From an uncultured Oscillibacter sp. (lineage in GTDB: Bacteria; Bacillota; Clostridia; Oscillospirales; Oscillospiraceae), in contig CANAWG010000001.1 of the NCBI GenBank assembly GCA_947365245.1, positions 1 through 64,000 on the forward strand: a DNA stretch of 64,000 nt. The letters run 5' to 3'. The position numbers were made by a program, and so were the translations under genes. This document shows positions 48,861 to 57,048 of this stretch, in pieces. The notes beneath the pieces are model-generated. The model was not told where the DNA came from and ran no database searches. It saw nothing but the letters and a program-made list of their open reading frames with translations. Every line of letters begins with the position of its first letter. Position 1 is the stretch's first letter.

Positions 48861-50222
48861 TTACGAGGGAATCAGCCCTTGAATCAAAATCACCAGAATC
48901 AAAACCGGCAGCACAAACTGGAAATAGGGCTTGAGCCCCCGGGGCATCTTCACACCCTGGCCGGCGTTGGCCTCCTCCAGGTACTTGTCGTAGCCCCAGC
49001 CCCACTTGCTTACGCAGAAGAGCAGATACACCAGGGAGCCCAGAGGCAGCAGCAGATTGGAGACCAAAAAGTCCTCGCTGTCCAGCACGCCCCGGCCGCC
49101 GATGAGCTGGAGGTCGCTCCAGACATTGAAGCCCAGGACGCAGGGGAAGCTGGCGATGAGGATGAACACGCAGTTGACCACCGTGGCCTTTTTCCGGCTC
49201 CAGCCGAAGTTGTCGATGCTGTTGGCCTGGAGATTCTCAAACACGGCGATAACCGTGGAGAAGCTGGCAAAGGTCATGAACAGGAAGAACAGCGCCCCCC
49301 ACAGGCGGCCGCCGGTCATGTTCAAAAAGACCTTGGGCAGCGTGATGAAGATCAGGGAGGGTCCGCTGTCCGGCCGGACGCCGTAGGCGGTGCAGGCCGG
49401 GAAAATGATGAGGCCCGCCACCAGCGCCACGAACGTGTCCAGGGAACAGATGCGGATGGCCTCGCTGGTGAGGGTGTGGTCCCGGCCCATATAGCTGCCG
49501 AAGACCTCCATGGCGGCGATGCCCAGACTCAGGGTGAAGAACGCCTGGTTCATGGCGGCGGTAATCACGTTGCCGATTCCCGCCTCGGCGGCCCGCTGGA
49601 AGTCCGGCAGGAGATAGAACTTCACGCCCTCCATGCCGCCGGGCAGCGTCAGGCTGTGGACCGCCAGAATGGCGATCAGGCCCAGCAGCCCCACCATCAT
49701 CACCTTGGTGATGCGCTCCAGGCCCTTTTGCAGGCCGAAGCTGCAGATCAGGAACCCGGCCAGCACGGTGACCACCATCCAGATGGACATCTCCGTGGGA
49801 TTTCCCAGCATCCCCTCAAAGAACATACTGTCCACCGCCTCGCTCTCCAGGCCCGAGAAAGATCCGGCGGCAAATTTGAAGAAGTATCCCAGCATCCACC
49901 CGGAGACCGTGGTGTAGAACATCATCAAAAGGCAGCAGCCCGCCACGCAGAACCAGCCGTGGATGTGCCACTTGCTGCCCGCCGGCTCCAGCGCCTTGTA
50001 GCTCAGCACCGCGCTCTTCCGGCTGGCGCGGCCCACCGCCAGCTCCATGGTCAGCACCGGCACGCCCATCAGCACCAAAAACAGCAGGTAGAACAGCACA
50101 AACACGCCGCCGCCGTTCTCACCGGTGACGTATGGAAATTTCCACACATTCCCGATGCCCACGGCGCAGCCCGCGCTGACCAGCAAAAAACCCAGCCGGG
50201 ATTGGAAACGCTCCCGTTTCAT
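48861..50222 (-). CDS. Sodium-dependent symporter, NSS/SNF family
   Basis: The 453-residue protein starts with SRLGFLLVSAGCAVGIGNVW and KFPYVTGENGGGVFVLFYLL, the helix-1 signature of neurotransmitter:sodium symporters. It has about eleven or twelve helices in the LeuT-type fold. It should import an amino acid or similar solute with sodium. The substrate is not defined. ATG 50222 is the family start; no other Met precedes the signature. Confidence 0.92.
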   Translation of the reverse strand: MKRERFQSRLGFLLVSAGCAVGIGNVWKFPYVTGENGGGVFVLFYLLFLVLMGVPVLTMELAVGRASRKSAVLSYKALEPAGSKWHIHGWFCVAGCCLLMMFYTTVSGWMLGYFFKFAAGSFSGLESEAVDSMFFEGMLGNPTEMSIWMVVTVLAGFLICSFGLQKGLERITKVMMVGLLGLIAILAVHSLTLPGGMEGVKFYLLPDFQRAAEAGIGNVITAAMNQAFFTLSLGIAAMEVFGSYMGRDHTLTSEAIRICSLDTFVALVAGLIIFPACTAYGVRPDSGPSLIFITLPKVFLNMTGGRLWGALFFLFMTFASFSTVIAVFENLQANSIDNFGWSRKKATVVNCVFILIASFPCVLGFNVWSDLQLIGGRGVLDSEDFLVSNLLLPLGSLVYLLFCVSKWGWGYDKYLEEANAGQGVKMPRGLKPYFQFVLPVLILVILIQGLIPS

Positions 50223-50254
50223 AAATCAAATCCTCTCTTTTTTCTGTACCGAAA

Positions 50255-50284
50255 AAAGGCCCGCGGCATTTGCCGCGGGCCTTT
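50255..50284 (-). terminator. Terminator downstream of rplL
   Basis: On the minus strand AAAGGCCCGCGGCA pairs with TGCCGCGGGCCTTT and is followed by TTTTTT. It ends the rplJL unit. Confidence 0.88.
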
Positions 50285-50335
50285 CCGTTGCGAAAAATGC
50301 CTCGTCCCCAAGGGGACCTACAGCGTCAGCTGAAC

Positions 50336-50707
50336 TTACTTCAGCTCGACCTTGCCGCCGGCCTCCTCGATCTGCTTCTTCATGGCCTCGGCATCGTCCT
50401 TGGACACGCCCTCCTTCAGGGTGGCGGGGGCGCCCTCGACAGTGGCCTTGGCCTCGGCCAGACCCTGGCCGGTGATCTCGCGGACGACCTTGATGACCTT
50501 GATCTTGGCAGCGGCGTCGAAGCCGGCCAGAACCACGTCAAACTCGGTCTTCTCCTCGGCGGCGGGGGCGGCGGCGCCGGCGGCGGGAGCGGCCATGGCG
50601 GCGGCGGAGACGCCGAACTCCTCCTCCAGAGCGTGGACGAGCTCGCTGAGCTCCAGAACGGTCAGACCCTTGATCTCTTCGATCATGGCGGTAACTTTCT
50701 CAGACAT
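50336..50707 (-). CDS. rplL: Ribosomal protein L7/L12
   Basis: The 123-residue protein has the N-terminal dimerisation helices ([20 protein letters not shown]), an Ala-rich hinge and the C-terminal domain with [20 protein letters not shown]. It forms the ribosomal stalk that recruits translation factors. ATG 50707 follows a AGGAGG-type site. It follows rplJ by 45 bases. Confidence 0.97.
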   Translation of the reverse strand: MSEKVTAMIEEIKGLTVLELSELVHALEEEFGVSAAAMAAPAAGAAAPAAEEKTEFDVVLAGFDAAAKIKVIKVVREITGQGLAEAKATVEGAPATLKEGVSKDDAEAMKKQIEEAGGKVELK

Positions 50708-50752
50708 TGTATGAACCTCCTGATAGTAAATTTTTAAGTGTGGTGTCGCCGC

Positions 50753-51295
50753 TTACTCGGCGGCGGGAGCCTCCTCGGCGGGAGCGGCGGCCTCGGCGGG
50801 AGCGCCGTTCTTCTCGGCGATCTGCTTCAGCACGACGGCCAGGCCGGTGATGGGGGCCAGCATGGTGCCCAGAACCTGCGCCTGCAGGACGGGCAGCGCG
50901 GGGATGGAAGCCAGGGAGTTGATGGTGGCCAGGTCCACGGGCTTGCCGTCCATGAAACCGCCCTTGATCTCGAACTTGCCGTCCAGCTTCTTGGCGTAAT
51001 TCGCCATGACGCGGGCGGGAGCCACGGGATCGGCGCACAGAGCCAGAGACGTGGTGCCGTTCAGCAGATCGTCCAGGTCGCCCAGGCCGGTGTTGTTGAA
51101 CGCGAAGCGGAGCAGGGTGTTCTTTACCACCGCGTAATCCACATCGTTCTCCCGGCACTCGCGGCGCAGCGCGGTGTCTTCTTCAACGGTGATGCCCTTG
51201 TAGTTGACAATCACGCCGGCGGTGGCCTTCTGGATCTTCTCAGACAGCTGGGCCACGATGGCCTGCTTCTCGGATAAGACCTTTGCGTTAGGCAT
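50753..51295 (-). CDS. rplJ: Ribosomal protein L10
   Basis: The 180-residue protein starts MPNAKVLSEKQAIVAQLSEK and has VIVNYKGITVEEDTALRREC and VVKNTLLRFAFNNTG, as usual in L10, the base of the L7/L12 stalk. The Ala/Glu-rich tail is longer than in many L10 proteins. ATG 51295 follows AATGGAGGTGAAC. It is preceded by its autoregulatory leader RNA and a consensus promoter. Confidence 0.97.
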   Translation of the reverse strand: MPNAKVLSEKQAIVAQLSEKIQKATAGVIVNYKGITVEEDTALRRECRENDVDYAVVKNTLLRFAFNNTGLGDLDDLLNGTTSLALCADPVAPARVMANYAKKLDGKFEIKGGFMDGKPVDLATINSLASIPALPVLQAQVLGTMLAPITGLAVVLKQIAEKNGAPAEAAAPAEEAPAAE

Positions 51296-51299
51296 TCTT

Positions 51300-51445
51300 G
51301 TGTTCACCTCCATTAGGAAATCGGTGCGTCCATAAAAGAACCGTCCCTGTGACGCAAAGAAACAGGGACGGAGCAGTAATCTCACGATTTGCCGCCCTCG
51401 GCAGGACTTACGGGCAGAGCCCACCTGCTGTCTTTGGAACGCAAA
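51300..51445 (-). ncRNA. L10 leader RNA (autoregulatory) with attenuator
   Basis: On the minus strand the segment AAAGACAGCAGGTGGGC (near 51436-51420), then CCTGCCGAGG, matches the conserved L10-leader kink-turn region bound by the L10-(L12)4 complex. It is followed by a hairpin GTCCCTGT/ACAGGGAC (51336-51374) with TTCTTTT, which acts as a terminator. Excess L10 should fold the leader into the terminating form. Confidence 0.85.
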
Positions 51446-51449
51446 AAGT

Positions 51450-51478
51450 ATTATATACGTGGGTCTGCCAAAAGTCAA
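51450..51478 (-). promoter_or_regulatory. Promoter of rplJL
   Basis: On the minus strand TTGACT (51478-51473) and TATAAT (51455-51450) are 17 bases apart, just upstream of the L10 leader. Confidence 0.88.
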
Positions 51479-51510
51479 GCCCAAAACAGAAAAAGAAGCA
51501 AAAAAATCCC

Positions 51511-51680
51511 GCGCCCCGGGGGCGCAGGGAAAGGGGCCAGGGGAAACCTGGGTTTCCCCGGTTGATTCGCCAGAGGCGAATCAAGAAATTAAAATCATTT
51601 TCGCCGCGGCGTGTACGTGGCGAAAATACCTTGACCCGTTTGCCCCAGGGGCAAACACACCAGTGACCGATGTCACTGGT
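51511..51680. repeat. Dispersed multi-hairpin intergenic element, copy C (inverted)
   Basis: Read on the minus strand the order matches copies A and B, but the stems differ: CACCAGTGA/TCACTGGTG, GTTTGCCCC/GGGGCAAAC (51639-51657), ATTTTCGCC/GGCGAAAAT (51597-51627), TTGATTCGCC/GGCGAATCAA (51562-51583) and GGGGAAACC/GGTTTCCCC (51541-51560). A CCCGCGCCCC/GGGGCGCAGGG hairpin adds at 51508-51528. The rest of the interval up to 51786 has a second terminator-like hairpin, GGGGGGAC/GTCCCCCC, near 51745-51775, serving rplA. Confidence 0.75.
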
Positions 51681-51786
51681 GAGGGGGAATCTACTGCGCA
51701 GCCGTTGGCGGCTTTGCCGCCTTACGGATGCGGCGTCCCCTTTACGGGGAAAGGGGGGACGCCAGTCCCCCCTTTACTGCTTACCC

Positions 51787-52479
51787 TCAGACCAATTTGG
51801 CCGTGGACATCTTCACGCCGGGGCCCATGGTGGAGGCGACGACGCAGCTGCGGATGTACTGACCCTTGGCAGCGGCGGGCTTTGCCTTCACGATGGCGCC
51901 CATCAGGGCGTTGTAGTTCTCCACCAGCTTCTCGGGTCCAAAGGACACCTTGCCGATGGGGCAGTGGATGATGTTGGTCTTGTCCAGGCGGTACTCGATC
52001 TTGCCGGCCTTGACCTCCTGCACGGCCTTGGCCACGTCGGGGGTCACGGTGCCGGCCTTGGGAGAGGGCATCAGACCCTTGGGGCCCAGGACCTTACCCA
52101 GACGGCCCACCACGCCCATCATGTCGGGGCTGGCAACCACCACGTCGAACTCAAACCAGTTCTCCTTCTGGATCTTCTCCACCAGGTCCATCTCGCCGAC
52201 GTAGTCGGCGCCGGCCTCCCGGGCGGCGTCGGCCTTGTCGCCCTTGGCGAACACCAGGACCCGGACGGTCTTGCCGGTGCCGTGGGGCAGGACGATGGCG
52301 CCGCGGACCTGCTGGTCGGCGTGGCGGGAGTCGACGCCCAGCTTCACGTGCAGCTCGACGGTCTCGTCGAACTTGGCGCTGGCGGTTTTGCAAACGAGAG
52401 CCAAGCCCTCCGCAGCCTCATACTGCGTGTTCTTATCGATCTGCTTGGCACTATCCTTATATTTCTTGCCTCTAAACAA
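51787..52479 (-). CDS. rplA: Ribosomal protein L1
   Basis: The 230-residue protein starts at TTG 52479, set by GAGGAGGAAG upstream; the usual first residues [14 protein letters not shown] follow. [20 protein letters not shown] and [16 protein letters not shown] near residue 140 are typical L1 segments. It forms the L1 stalk and controls its own operon by binding mRNA. It lies downstream of rplK, in the usual order. Confidence 0.97.
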   Translation of the reverse strand: MFRGKKYKDSAKQIDKNTQYEAAEGLALVCKTASAKFDETVELHVKLGVDSRHADQQVRGAIVLPHGTGKTVRVLVFAKGDKADAAREAGADYVGEMDLVEKIQKENWFEFDVVVASPDMMGVVGRLGKVLGPKGLMPSPKAGTVTPDVAKAVQEVKAGKIEYRLDKTNIIHCPIGKVSFGPEKLVENYNALMGAIVKAKPAAAKGQYIRSCVVASTMGPGVKMSTAKLV

Positions 52480-52568
52480 TGTTACTTCCTCCTCATAGTG
52501 GTTCTTCGGAAACAGTTCCTCCCACTGTATCGGGCGGCCTGATTTCATCCGCCTCGCTGGTTTTGGGA

Positions 52569-52994
52569 TCAGTCGCCGACGATGACGCCCATGGAGCGGC
52601 AGGTGCCGGCGATCATGCTCATGGCGGACTCCAGGCTGGCGGCGTTCAGGTCCTTCATCTTGATCTCGGCGATCTTCTGGATGGAGGCCTTGGAGATGGT
52701 GGCCACCTTGGTCTTGTTGGGCACGCCGGAGCCGGACTCGATGTTGCACTCTTTCTTAATCAGGACGGCCGCGGGGGGCGTCTTGGTGATGAAAGAGAAA
52801 GAGCGGTCGGCGTACACGGTGATGACCACGGGGATAATCATACCCGCGTCATTCTTGGTGCGCTCGTTGAATTCCTTGGTGAAAGCGGCGATATTGACGC
52901 CGTGCTGGCCCAGGGCGGGACCCACGGGGGGCGCGGGAGTCGCCTTGCCTGCGGGAATCTGCAGCTTGATATAACCTGTTACTTTCTGTGCCAC
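52569..52994 (-). CDS. rplK: Ribosomal protein L11
   Basis: The 141-residue protein starts [20 protein letters not shown] and has [15 protein letters not shown], the hallmark of L11, and ends [12 protein letters not shown]. It binds the GTPase-associated centre of 23S rRNA. ATG 52994 follows GGAGGTGC. It is between nusG and rplA. Confidence 0.98.
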   Translation of the reverse strand: MAQKVTGYIKLQIPAGKATPAPPVGPALGQHGVNIAAFTKEFNERTKNDAGMIIPVVITVYADRSFSFITKTPPAAVLIKKECNIESGSGVPNKTKVATISKASIQKIAEIKMKDLNAASLESAMSMIAGTCRSMGVIVGD

Positions 52995-53119
52995 GGAGTA
53001 GCACCTCCTAAATTATAGATGTGGTGGCGGGCGGGTGCCCGTCTTTGGCGGGGCGGTCAAAGCCCCTCCCACTTGCGCCGGAATCCTCCGGCAAAACAGC
53101 GCCCAAAAGCGCCGGATGG

Positions 53120-53644
53120 TCAGGTCTGGACCTCTACCTGGTCCAGCTCCAGCTCCACGGGGGTCTCTCTGCCGAACATGGAGACCACCACGCTGACCCG
53201 GTTCTTCTCCGGCTCGATCTCCTCGACCACGCCGGTGAAGCTGGCCAGGGGGCCGTCCATGATCCGCACATGGTCGCCCACGCTGTATCTGACCACGATC
53301 TCGTGCTTCTCCATGCCCATGGCCAGCACCTCCTCCTCGGTGAGGGGGATGGCCTTGTTGGCAGAGCCCACAAAGCCGGTGACGCCGCGGACATTCCGCA
53401 CCAGATGCCATGTCTCGTCCGTCATGACCATCTTAATCAGCACGTAGCCGGGGAAGACCTTCCGCTCCACCTCTTTGGTGGCGCCGGAGTCGGTGACCTC
53501 GGTGACCGTCTCCATGGGGATCTCCATCCGGAGGATCTGATCCTCCATGCCGCGGCCGGTGACAAACTTCTCAATGCTGGTCTTGACGGCGTTCTCGTAG
53601 CCGGAATAGGTATGGATCACATACCACTTCGCGCTGTCTGACAT
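53120..53644 (-). CDS. nusG: Transcription antitermination/termination factor NusG
   Basis: The 174-residue protein has the N-terminal NGN domain ([20 protein letters not shown]), the segment [20 protein letters not shown], and a C-terminal KOW motif, [20 protein letters not shown]. It couples RNA polymerase to Rho and ribosomes and enhances elongation. It follows secE by 10 bases in the same operon. Confidence 0.97.
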   Translation of the reverse strand: MSDSAKWYVIHTYSGYENAVKTSIEKFVTGRGMEDQILRMEIPMETVTEVTDSGATKEVERKVFPGYVLIKMVMTDETWHLVRNVRGVTGFVGSANKAIPLTEEEVLAMGMEKHEIVVRYSVGDHVRIMDGPLASFTGVVEEIEPEKNRVSVVVSMFGRETPVELELDQVEVQT

Positions 53645-53654
53645 ATCGCTCTCC

Positions 53655-53870
53655 TTACGCGCCGAACACGCTGAGGATCAGATCCACGGCGGACACCGCC
53701 ACGAAATCGAAGATCCAGATGCAGGCGCCGACCACCAGGGAGCACAGCAGCACGGTGCCGGTGTTCTTGATGACCGTCTGCCGATTGGGCCAGACAACCT
53801 TTTTCAGTTCGCTTTTCATCTCGCGGAACCAGAGCCCGCGGTCCTTTTTCTTCTTCGCTTCTTCAGCCAT
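53655..53870 (-). CDS. secE: Preprotein translocase subunit SecE
   Basis: The 71-residue protein has the SecE amphipathic helix (FREMKSELKKVVWPNRQTVI) and one membrane helix, TVLLCSLVVGACIWIFDFVA. It is the essential small subunit of SecYEG. It sits between rpmG and nusG as in most bacteria. ATG 53870 has a good GGGCGTGTGAC-type region upstream. Confidence 0.96.
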   Translation of the reverse strand: MAEEAKKKKDRGLWFREMKSELKKVVWPNRQTVIKNTGTVLLCSLVVGACIWIFDFVAVSAVDLILSVFGA

Positions 53871-53903
53871 GTGTCACACGCCCTTTCTTAAAAATCGCCG
53901 CCA

Positions 53904-54053
53904 TTACTTGGTCTCGCTGTGGAGCGTGTGCTTTCTGCAGAAACGGCAATACTTGTTCAGCTCAAGCTTGTCCGGGGTGTTCTTCTTGTTCTTCATCGTA
54001 TTGTAGTTTCTCTGCTTGCACTCATTGCATCTCAAAGTGACTTTCACGCGCAT
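53904..54053 (-). CDS. rpmG: Ribosomal protein L33 (zinc-binding form)
   Basis: The 49-residue protein has [19 protein letters not shown] and [15 protein letters not shown], with two CxxC pairs binding zinc (C+ form). ATG 54053 follows AGGAGGTGCC. It heads the rpmG-secE-nusG-rplK-rplA operon. Confidence 0.97.
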   Translation of the reverse strand: MRVKVTLRCNECKQRNYNTMKNKKNTPDKLELNKYCRFCRKHTLHSETK

Positions 54054-54201
54054 TAACGGCACCTCCTTATTATTGGTATCTCTCCGGCAAGCGCCGGGGA
54101 TACCGACTGCCTCCCTGCCGGTCAGAAATGCGGCCCCAAGCCGCGCGCCGAAAAGCGAAATGCGCGCGCGACAACAAAGCCCTTTCTCGCAGGTAAGTGA
54201 G

Positions 54202-54230
54202 ATTCTACCACAAGTCAAGCCCCAGGTCAA
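54202..54230 (-). promoter_or_regulatory. Promoter of rpmG-secE-nusG operon
   Basis: On the minus strand TTGACC (54230-54225) and TAGAAT (54207-54202), 17 bases apart. The untranslated leader to 54053 is about 140 bases and contains inverted GC segments. Confidence 0.75.
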
Positions 54231-54287
54231 CAGGTTTTCACAAAAATTTTCCGGAATTTCCACGGTTTCGGGGCCGTTTTTCCCGCC

Positions 54288-54316
54288 TTGCCTCCCCGCG
54301 GGAAATGTGGTATACT
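54288..54316 (+). promoter_or_regulatory. Promoter of the VanX-like lipoprotein gene
   Basis: TTGCCT (54288-54293) and TATACT (54311-54316) are 17 bases apart. The 54054-54422 stretch holds only this and the opposite promoter, plus a CCCGG-rich inverted repeat near 54335-54350. Confidence 0.7.
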
Positions 54317-54422
54317 CTGTTGATATCCAGTATACCCCGGATGACCGGGGTCCTAACCGGCGGGCCGCCGGGGGCGCCCGCCCCACGGACTCCATATCCA
54401 ACAGACTGCCGAGGTGTTGACC

Positions 54423-55148
54423 GTGCGGTTTTTCCTGATGATAGCCCTCTCCCTCCTGCTGACGGGCTGCGGACAGTGCCTGCCCGCCCCGCCGCCGGAG
54501 GCCCCCGCGTCCGCGGAGGAGCCGGCTCCCCCGCCGGTCCCCGCGCCGGAGCCGAAACCGGAGTCCGTGCCGGAATCGGAGCCGGAACCCAAGCCGGAGC
54601 CCGCGCCGGAGGACTTCGTGCCGGTGGCGGATTACGTCCCCGGCGTGCGGGTGGAGCTGAAGTACGCCGGGTCGGACAACTTCACCGGACAGGTGATCTA
54701 CGACTTCACGGAGGCGTACCTCCGGTACGGCACCGCCCAAAAGCTGGCGGCCGCCCAGGAGGCCCTGGCCGCCCAGGGGTACTCCCTGCTGGTCTGGGAC
54801 GCCTTCCGCCCCGCGGAGGCCCAGTTCCGCCTGTGGGAGATCTGTCCGGACCCGGTGTATGTGGCAAACCCGGAGAAGGGCTTCTCCTCCCACAGCCGGG
54901 GGAACACCGTGGATGTGACGCTGGTGCTCCCGGACGGCTCCCCGGTGGAAATGCCCACCGGGTTTGACGACTTCTCCTCCCTGGCGGACCGGGACTACAG
55001 CGATGTGCCGGAGGCCGCCGCCGTGAACGCCCGTCTGCTGGAGGACGTGATGACAGACTGCGGCTTCAAGCCCTATGCCGGCGAGTGGTGGCATTTCTCG
55101 GACACCGACAGCTATCCCGTGGAGGAGGACTTTGTCCCCGGAAAGTGA
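54423..55148 (+). CDS. VanX/DdpX-type D-Ala-D-Ala dipeptidase lipoprotein
   Basis: The 241-residue protein starts at GTG 54423 (GAGGTG 6 bases upstream). It has a lipoprotein signal, [13 protein letters not shown] with the Cys of the lipobox, a long Pro/Glu/Ala linker (residues 20-65) and a peptidase M15D domain. That domain shows [21 protein letters not shown] (SxHxxGxxxD) and EWWHF, the zinc ligands and base of VanX. It hydrolyses D-Ala-D-Ala, likely for wall recycling outside the membrane. There is no vanH or ligase nearby, so it should not be read as a resistance gene. Confidence 0.85.
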   Translation: MRFFLMIALSLLLTGCGQCLPAPPPEAPASAEEPAPPPVPAPEPKPESVPESEPEPKPEPAPEDFVPVADYVPGVRVELKYAGSDNFTGQVIYDFTEAYLRYGTAQKLAAAQEALAAQGYSLLVWDAFRPAEAQFRLWEICPDPVYVANPEKGFSSHSRGNTVDVTLVLPDGSPVEMPTGFDDFSSLADRDYSDVPEAAAVNARLLEDVMTDCGFKPYAGEWWHFSDTDSYPVEEDFVPGK

Positions 55149-55156
55149 GGAACATT

Positions 55157-55573
55157 ATGCGGATCATGGCCATCGACTACGGCGACGCCCACACCGGCAT
55201 CGCCGTCTCGGACCCCACCGGATTGCTGGCGGGGTTCACCGCCACCATCGACGCCTACCGCCCGGAGGTGGTAGCGGAGCGGATCGCCGCTCTTGCGAGA
55301 GAGCATGGCGCGGAGGAGCTGGTGCTGGGCCACCCCGTCAACATGGACGGCACTCTGGGCCCCCGTTCGGAGAAAGCCCGGGCCATGAAACGTCTGCTGG
55401 AGGAGCGGACCGGCCTGCCGGTGGTCTTGTGGGACGAGCGCCGCACCACCATCGACGCCCATCAGATCCTGATGAACAGCGGCAAGAATGCCAAAAAACG
55501 AAAAAAAGTCGTGGACGCCGTGGCGGCGTCGCTGATTCTGGAGGGGTATCTCACCTACCGCAGGCAGGGCTGA
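55157..55573 (+). CDS. ruvX: RuvX/YqgF Holliday-junction resolvase-like RNase
   Basis: The 138-residue protein starts MRIMAIDYGDAHTGIAVSDP, the RNase H-fold signature of YqgF, with LGHPVNMDGTLGPR and VVLWDERRTTIDA. It is thought to process the 5' end of pre-16S rRNA. ATG 55157 follows AAGTGAGG, 8 bases after the dipeptidase stop. The family acidic residues (D in AIDYG, E/D in LWDERRTT) are present. Confidence 0.93.
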   Translation: MRIMAIDYGDAHTGIAVSDPTGLLAGFTATIDAYRPEVVAERIAALAREHGAEELVLGHPVNMDGTLGPRSEKARAMKRLLEERTGLPVVLWDERRTTIDAHQILMNSGKNAKKRKKVVDAVAASLILEGYLTYRRQG

Positions 55574-55587
55574 CTCCGCCGCGGAAA

Positions 55588-55622
55588 AAAGAGCCCGGAG
55601 GCCGTTGGCCTCCGGGCTCTTT
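55588..55622 (+). terminator. Terminator of the dipeptidase/ruvX operon
   Basis: AAAGAGCCCGGAGGCC pairs with GGCCTCCGGGCTCTTT (16 bp, loop GTT). Confidence 0.9.
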
Positions 55623-55647
55623 GCGCTTTTTTCGGAAATAGGCTCCA

Positions 55648-56916
55648 TTACTCCGCCAGGCTCCTGTACAGGAACGTGACAATCTGGCCGCGGTTGCAGG
55701 GGTTGTCGGGGGCGAACGTGGTGCCATCGCCAGTGCCGGCGGTGATCTCGTTCTCCACGGCCCAGGCCACGGCGGCGGCGTAGTCCGCGTCGGCGGCCAC
55801 GTCGGTGAAAGTCTTCTCAGTCTCCACCTTGGGGCTCTCGGCGGCCTGCCACATAAAGGTCACGGCCATGCTGCGGGTGCAGGTGGCGGTGAGGTCGGCG
55901 TCCTCGGTGATCATCTTCTGCTCCACGGCCCACTTGGCGGCGGAGTCGCGGTCGGCCACGCCCTCCTCGGCGCCGGGCTTGCCGTTGGCGCGCCACAGGA
56001 ACGTCAGGATGTGGGACACGGTGCAGGGGTCGGCGGGCCCGAACGTGGTCTCGGTCTTGCCCAGGGTGATCTCCTTGGCCACGGCCCAGTCAATGGCGGC
56101 GGCAAACGGAGAGGTGGGGGCCACGTCGGTGAACTTGGGAGCGGCGGGCTCGGCGGAATCCACCTCCTCGGCGGGGGTCTCGGGCTCGGCGGGCTTCTCC
56201 GCGGCTTTCACCTCGATATCCGCGTTGAGGTTCTCGGGCTTCTGGTCCTCGGTGGCGAACGTGGCGGTGCCGTCGATGTCGTGGTTCTCAGGGAGCTCCA
56301 GCTTGGCACCCTCGTTCATCACCAGGTTGCCCTCCAGGTTGAAGTACATACCGGCCTTCAGGGAGACGTCCTTGGCAATGGTGAGGCTCTTGCCGCCCCG
56401 CACGTCAAAGACCGCGCCGTCAAAGCTCTCGGTGAGCTCCACGTCCTTGCCGCTGAAGCACAGCGTGTTCACTTTGCCGTTGGCGGTGTCCTTCACCAGG
56501 GCGTTGATGTCGTCGGGCTGAGTGCCGTACATGACACGGTAGCAGCCGTCGTCGCCGGCGTAGAGCACGAAAGTCTCCATGGTATCGCCCACGATGATCC
56601 AGGTGTTCTCCTGGTCCTCATAGTTGAACTTGCCCTGGGGCACGTCGCTGGTCACCACGGCGCCGGGGGCCAGCTTAAAGGCGCCGTCCTTGCCCACCAG
56701 GATGGGCTTGTTGGCCTCCAGATTCCCCTCGGGAACGGTGACCTCGCCGACGATCTTGATCTCCTCCACCTTCTCGTCTTTCAGGGCGGCGGTGAGCTCG
56801 TCGTAGTTCTTCACTTCCGTGGCGCTGTCCCAGTCGGCCGCCAGGGCGGCGGGCAGGGAGCAGACCAGCAGGGCCAGGGTCATCAGGCCCGCCAGCCATT
56901 TCTTTGCTGCTTTCAT
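55648..56916 (-). CDS. S-layer homology domain surface protein
   Basis: The 422-residue protein has a signal peptide (KKWLAGLMTLALLVCSLPAA, cleaved near ALAAD) and an N-terminal beta-rich domain with repeated hydrophobic strands (residues 30-235). An acidic Pro/Glu linker and three SLH repeats follow from about residue 245 (FTDVAPTSPFAAAIDWAVAK; FTDVAADADYAAAVAWAVEN). SLH repeats bind wall pyruvylated polymers. ATG 56916 follows TTGAGGAGGAAC. The N domain resembles a right-handed beta helix with unknown ligand. Confidence 0.88.
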   Translation of the reverse strand: MKAAKKWLAGLMTLALLVCSLPAALAADWDSATEVKNYDELTAALKDEKVEEIKIVGEVTVPEGNLEANKPILVGKDGAFKLAPGAVVTSDVPQGKFNYEDQENTWIIVGDTMETFVLYAGDDGCYRVMYGTQPDDINALVKDTANGKVNTLCFSGKDVELTESFDGAVFDVRGGKSLTIAKDVSLKAGMYFNLEGNLVMNEGAKLELPENHDIDGTATFATEDQKPENLNADIEVKAAEKPAEPETPAEEVDSAEPAAPKFTDVAPTSPFAAAIDWAVAKEITLGKTETTFGPADPCTVSHILTFLWRANGKPGAEEGVADRDSAAKWAVEQKMITEDADLTATCTRSMAVTFMWQAAESPKVETEKTFTDVAADADYAAAVAWAVENEITAGTGDGTTFAPDNPCNRGQIVTFLYRSLAE

Positions 56917-57048
56917 TTTGTTCCTCCTCAATAATCCCGCGAAAAGTGTCTCTTTTCCACGGATAAGATAGAATTAGTATAATCCCCCTGGAAAGGCTTG
57001 TCAAGCATTCTCTCACCCGCTGGGGAAAGCGCGCGCCGCGGCCGCCTC

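Noticed and set aside
54423-55148. Vancomycin resistance cluster
   Set aside because: Only the dipeptidase is present. There is no ligase, VanH or two-component system in the window.
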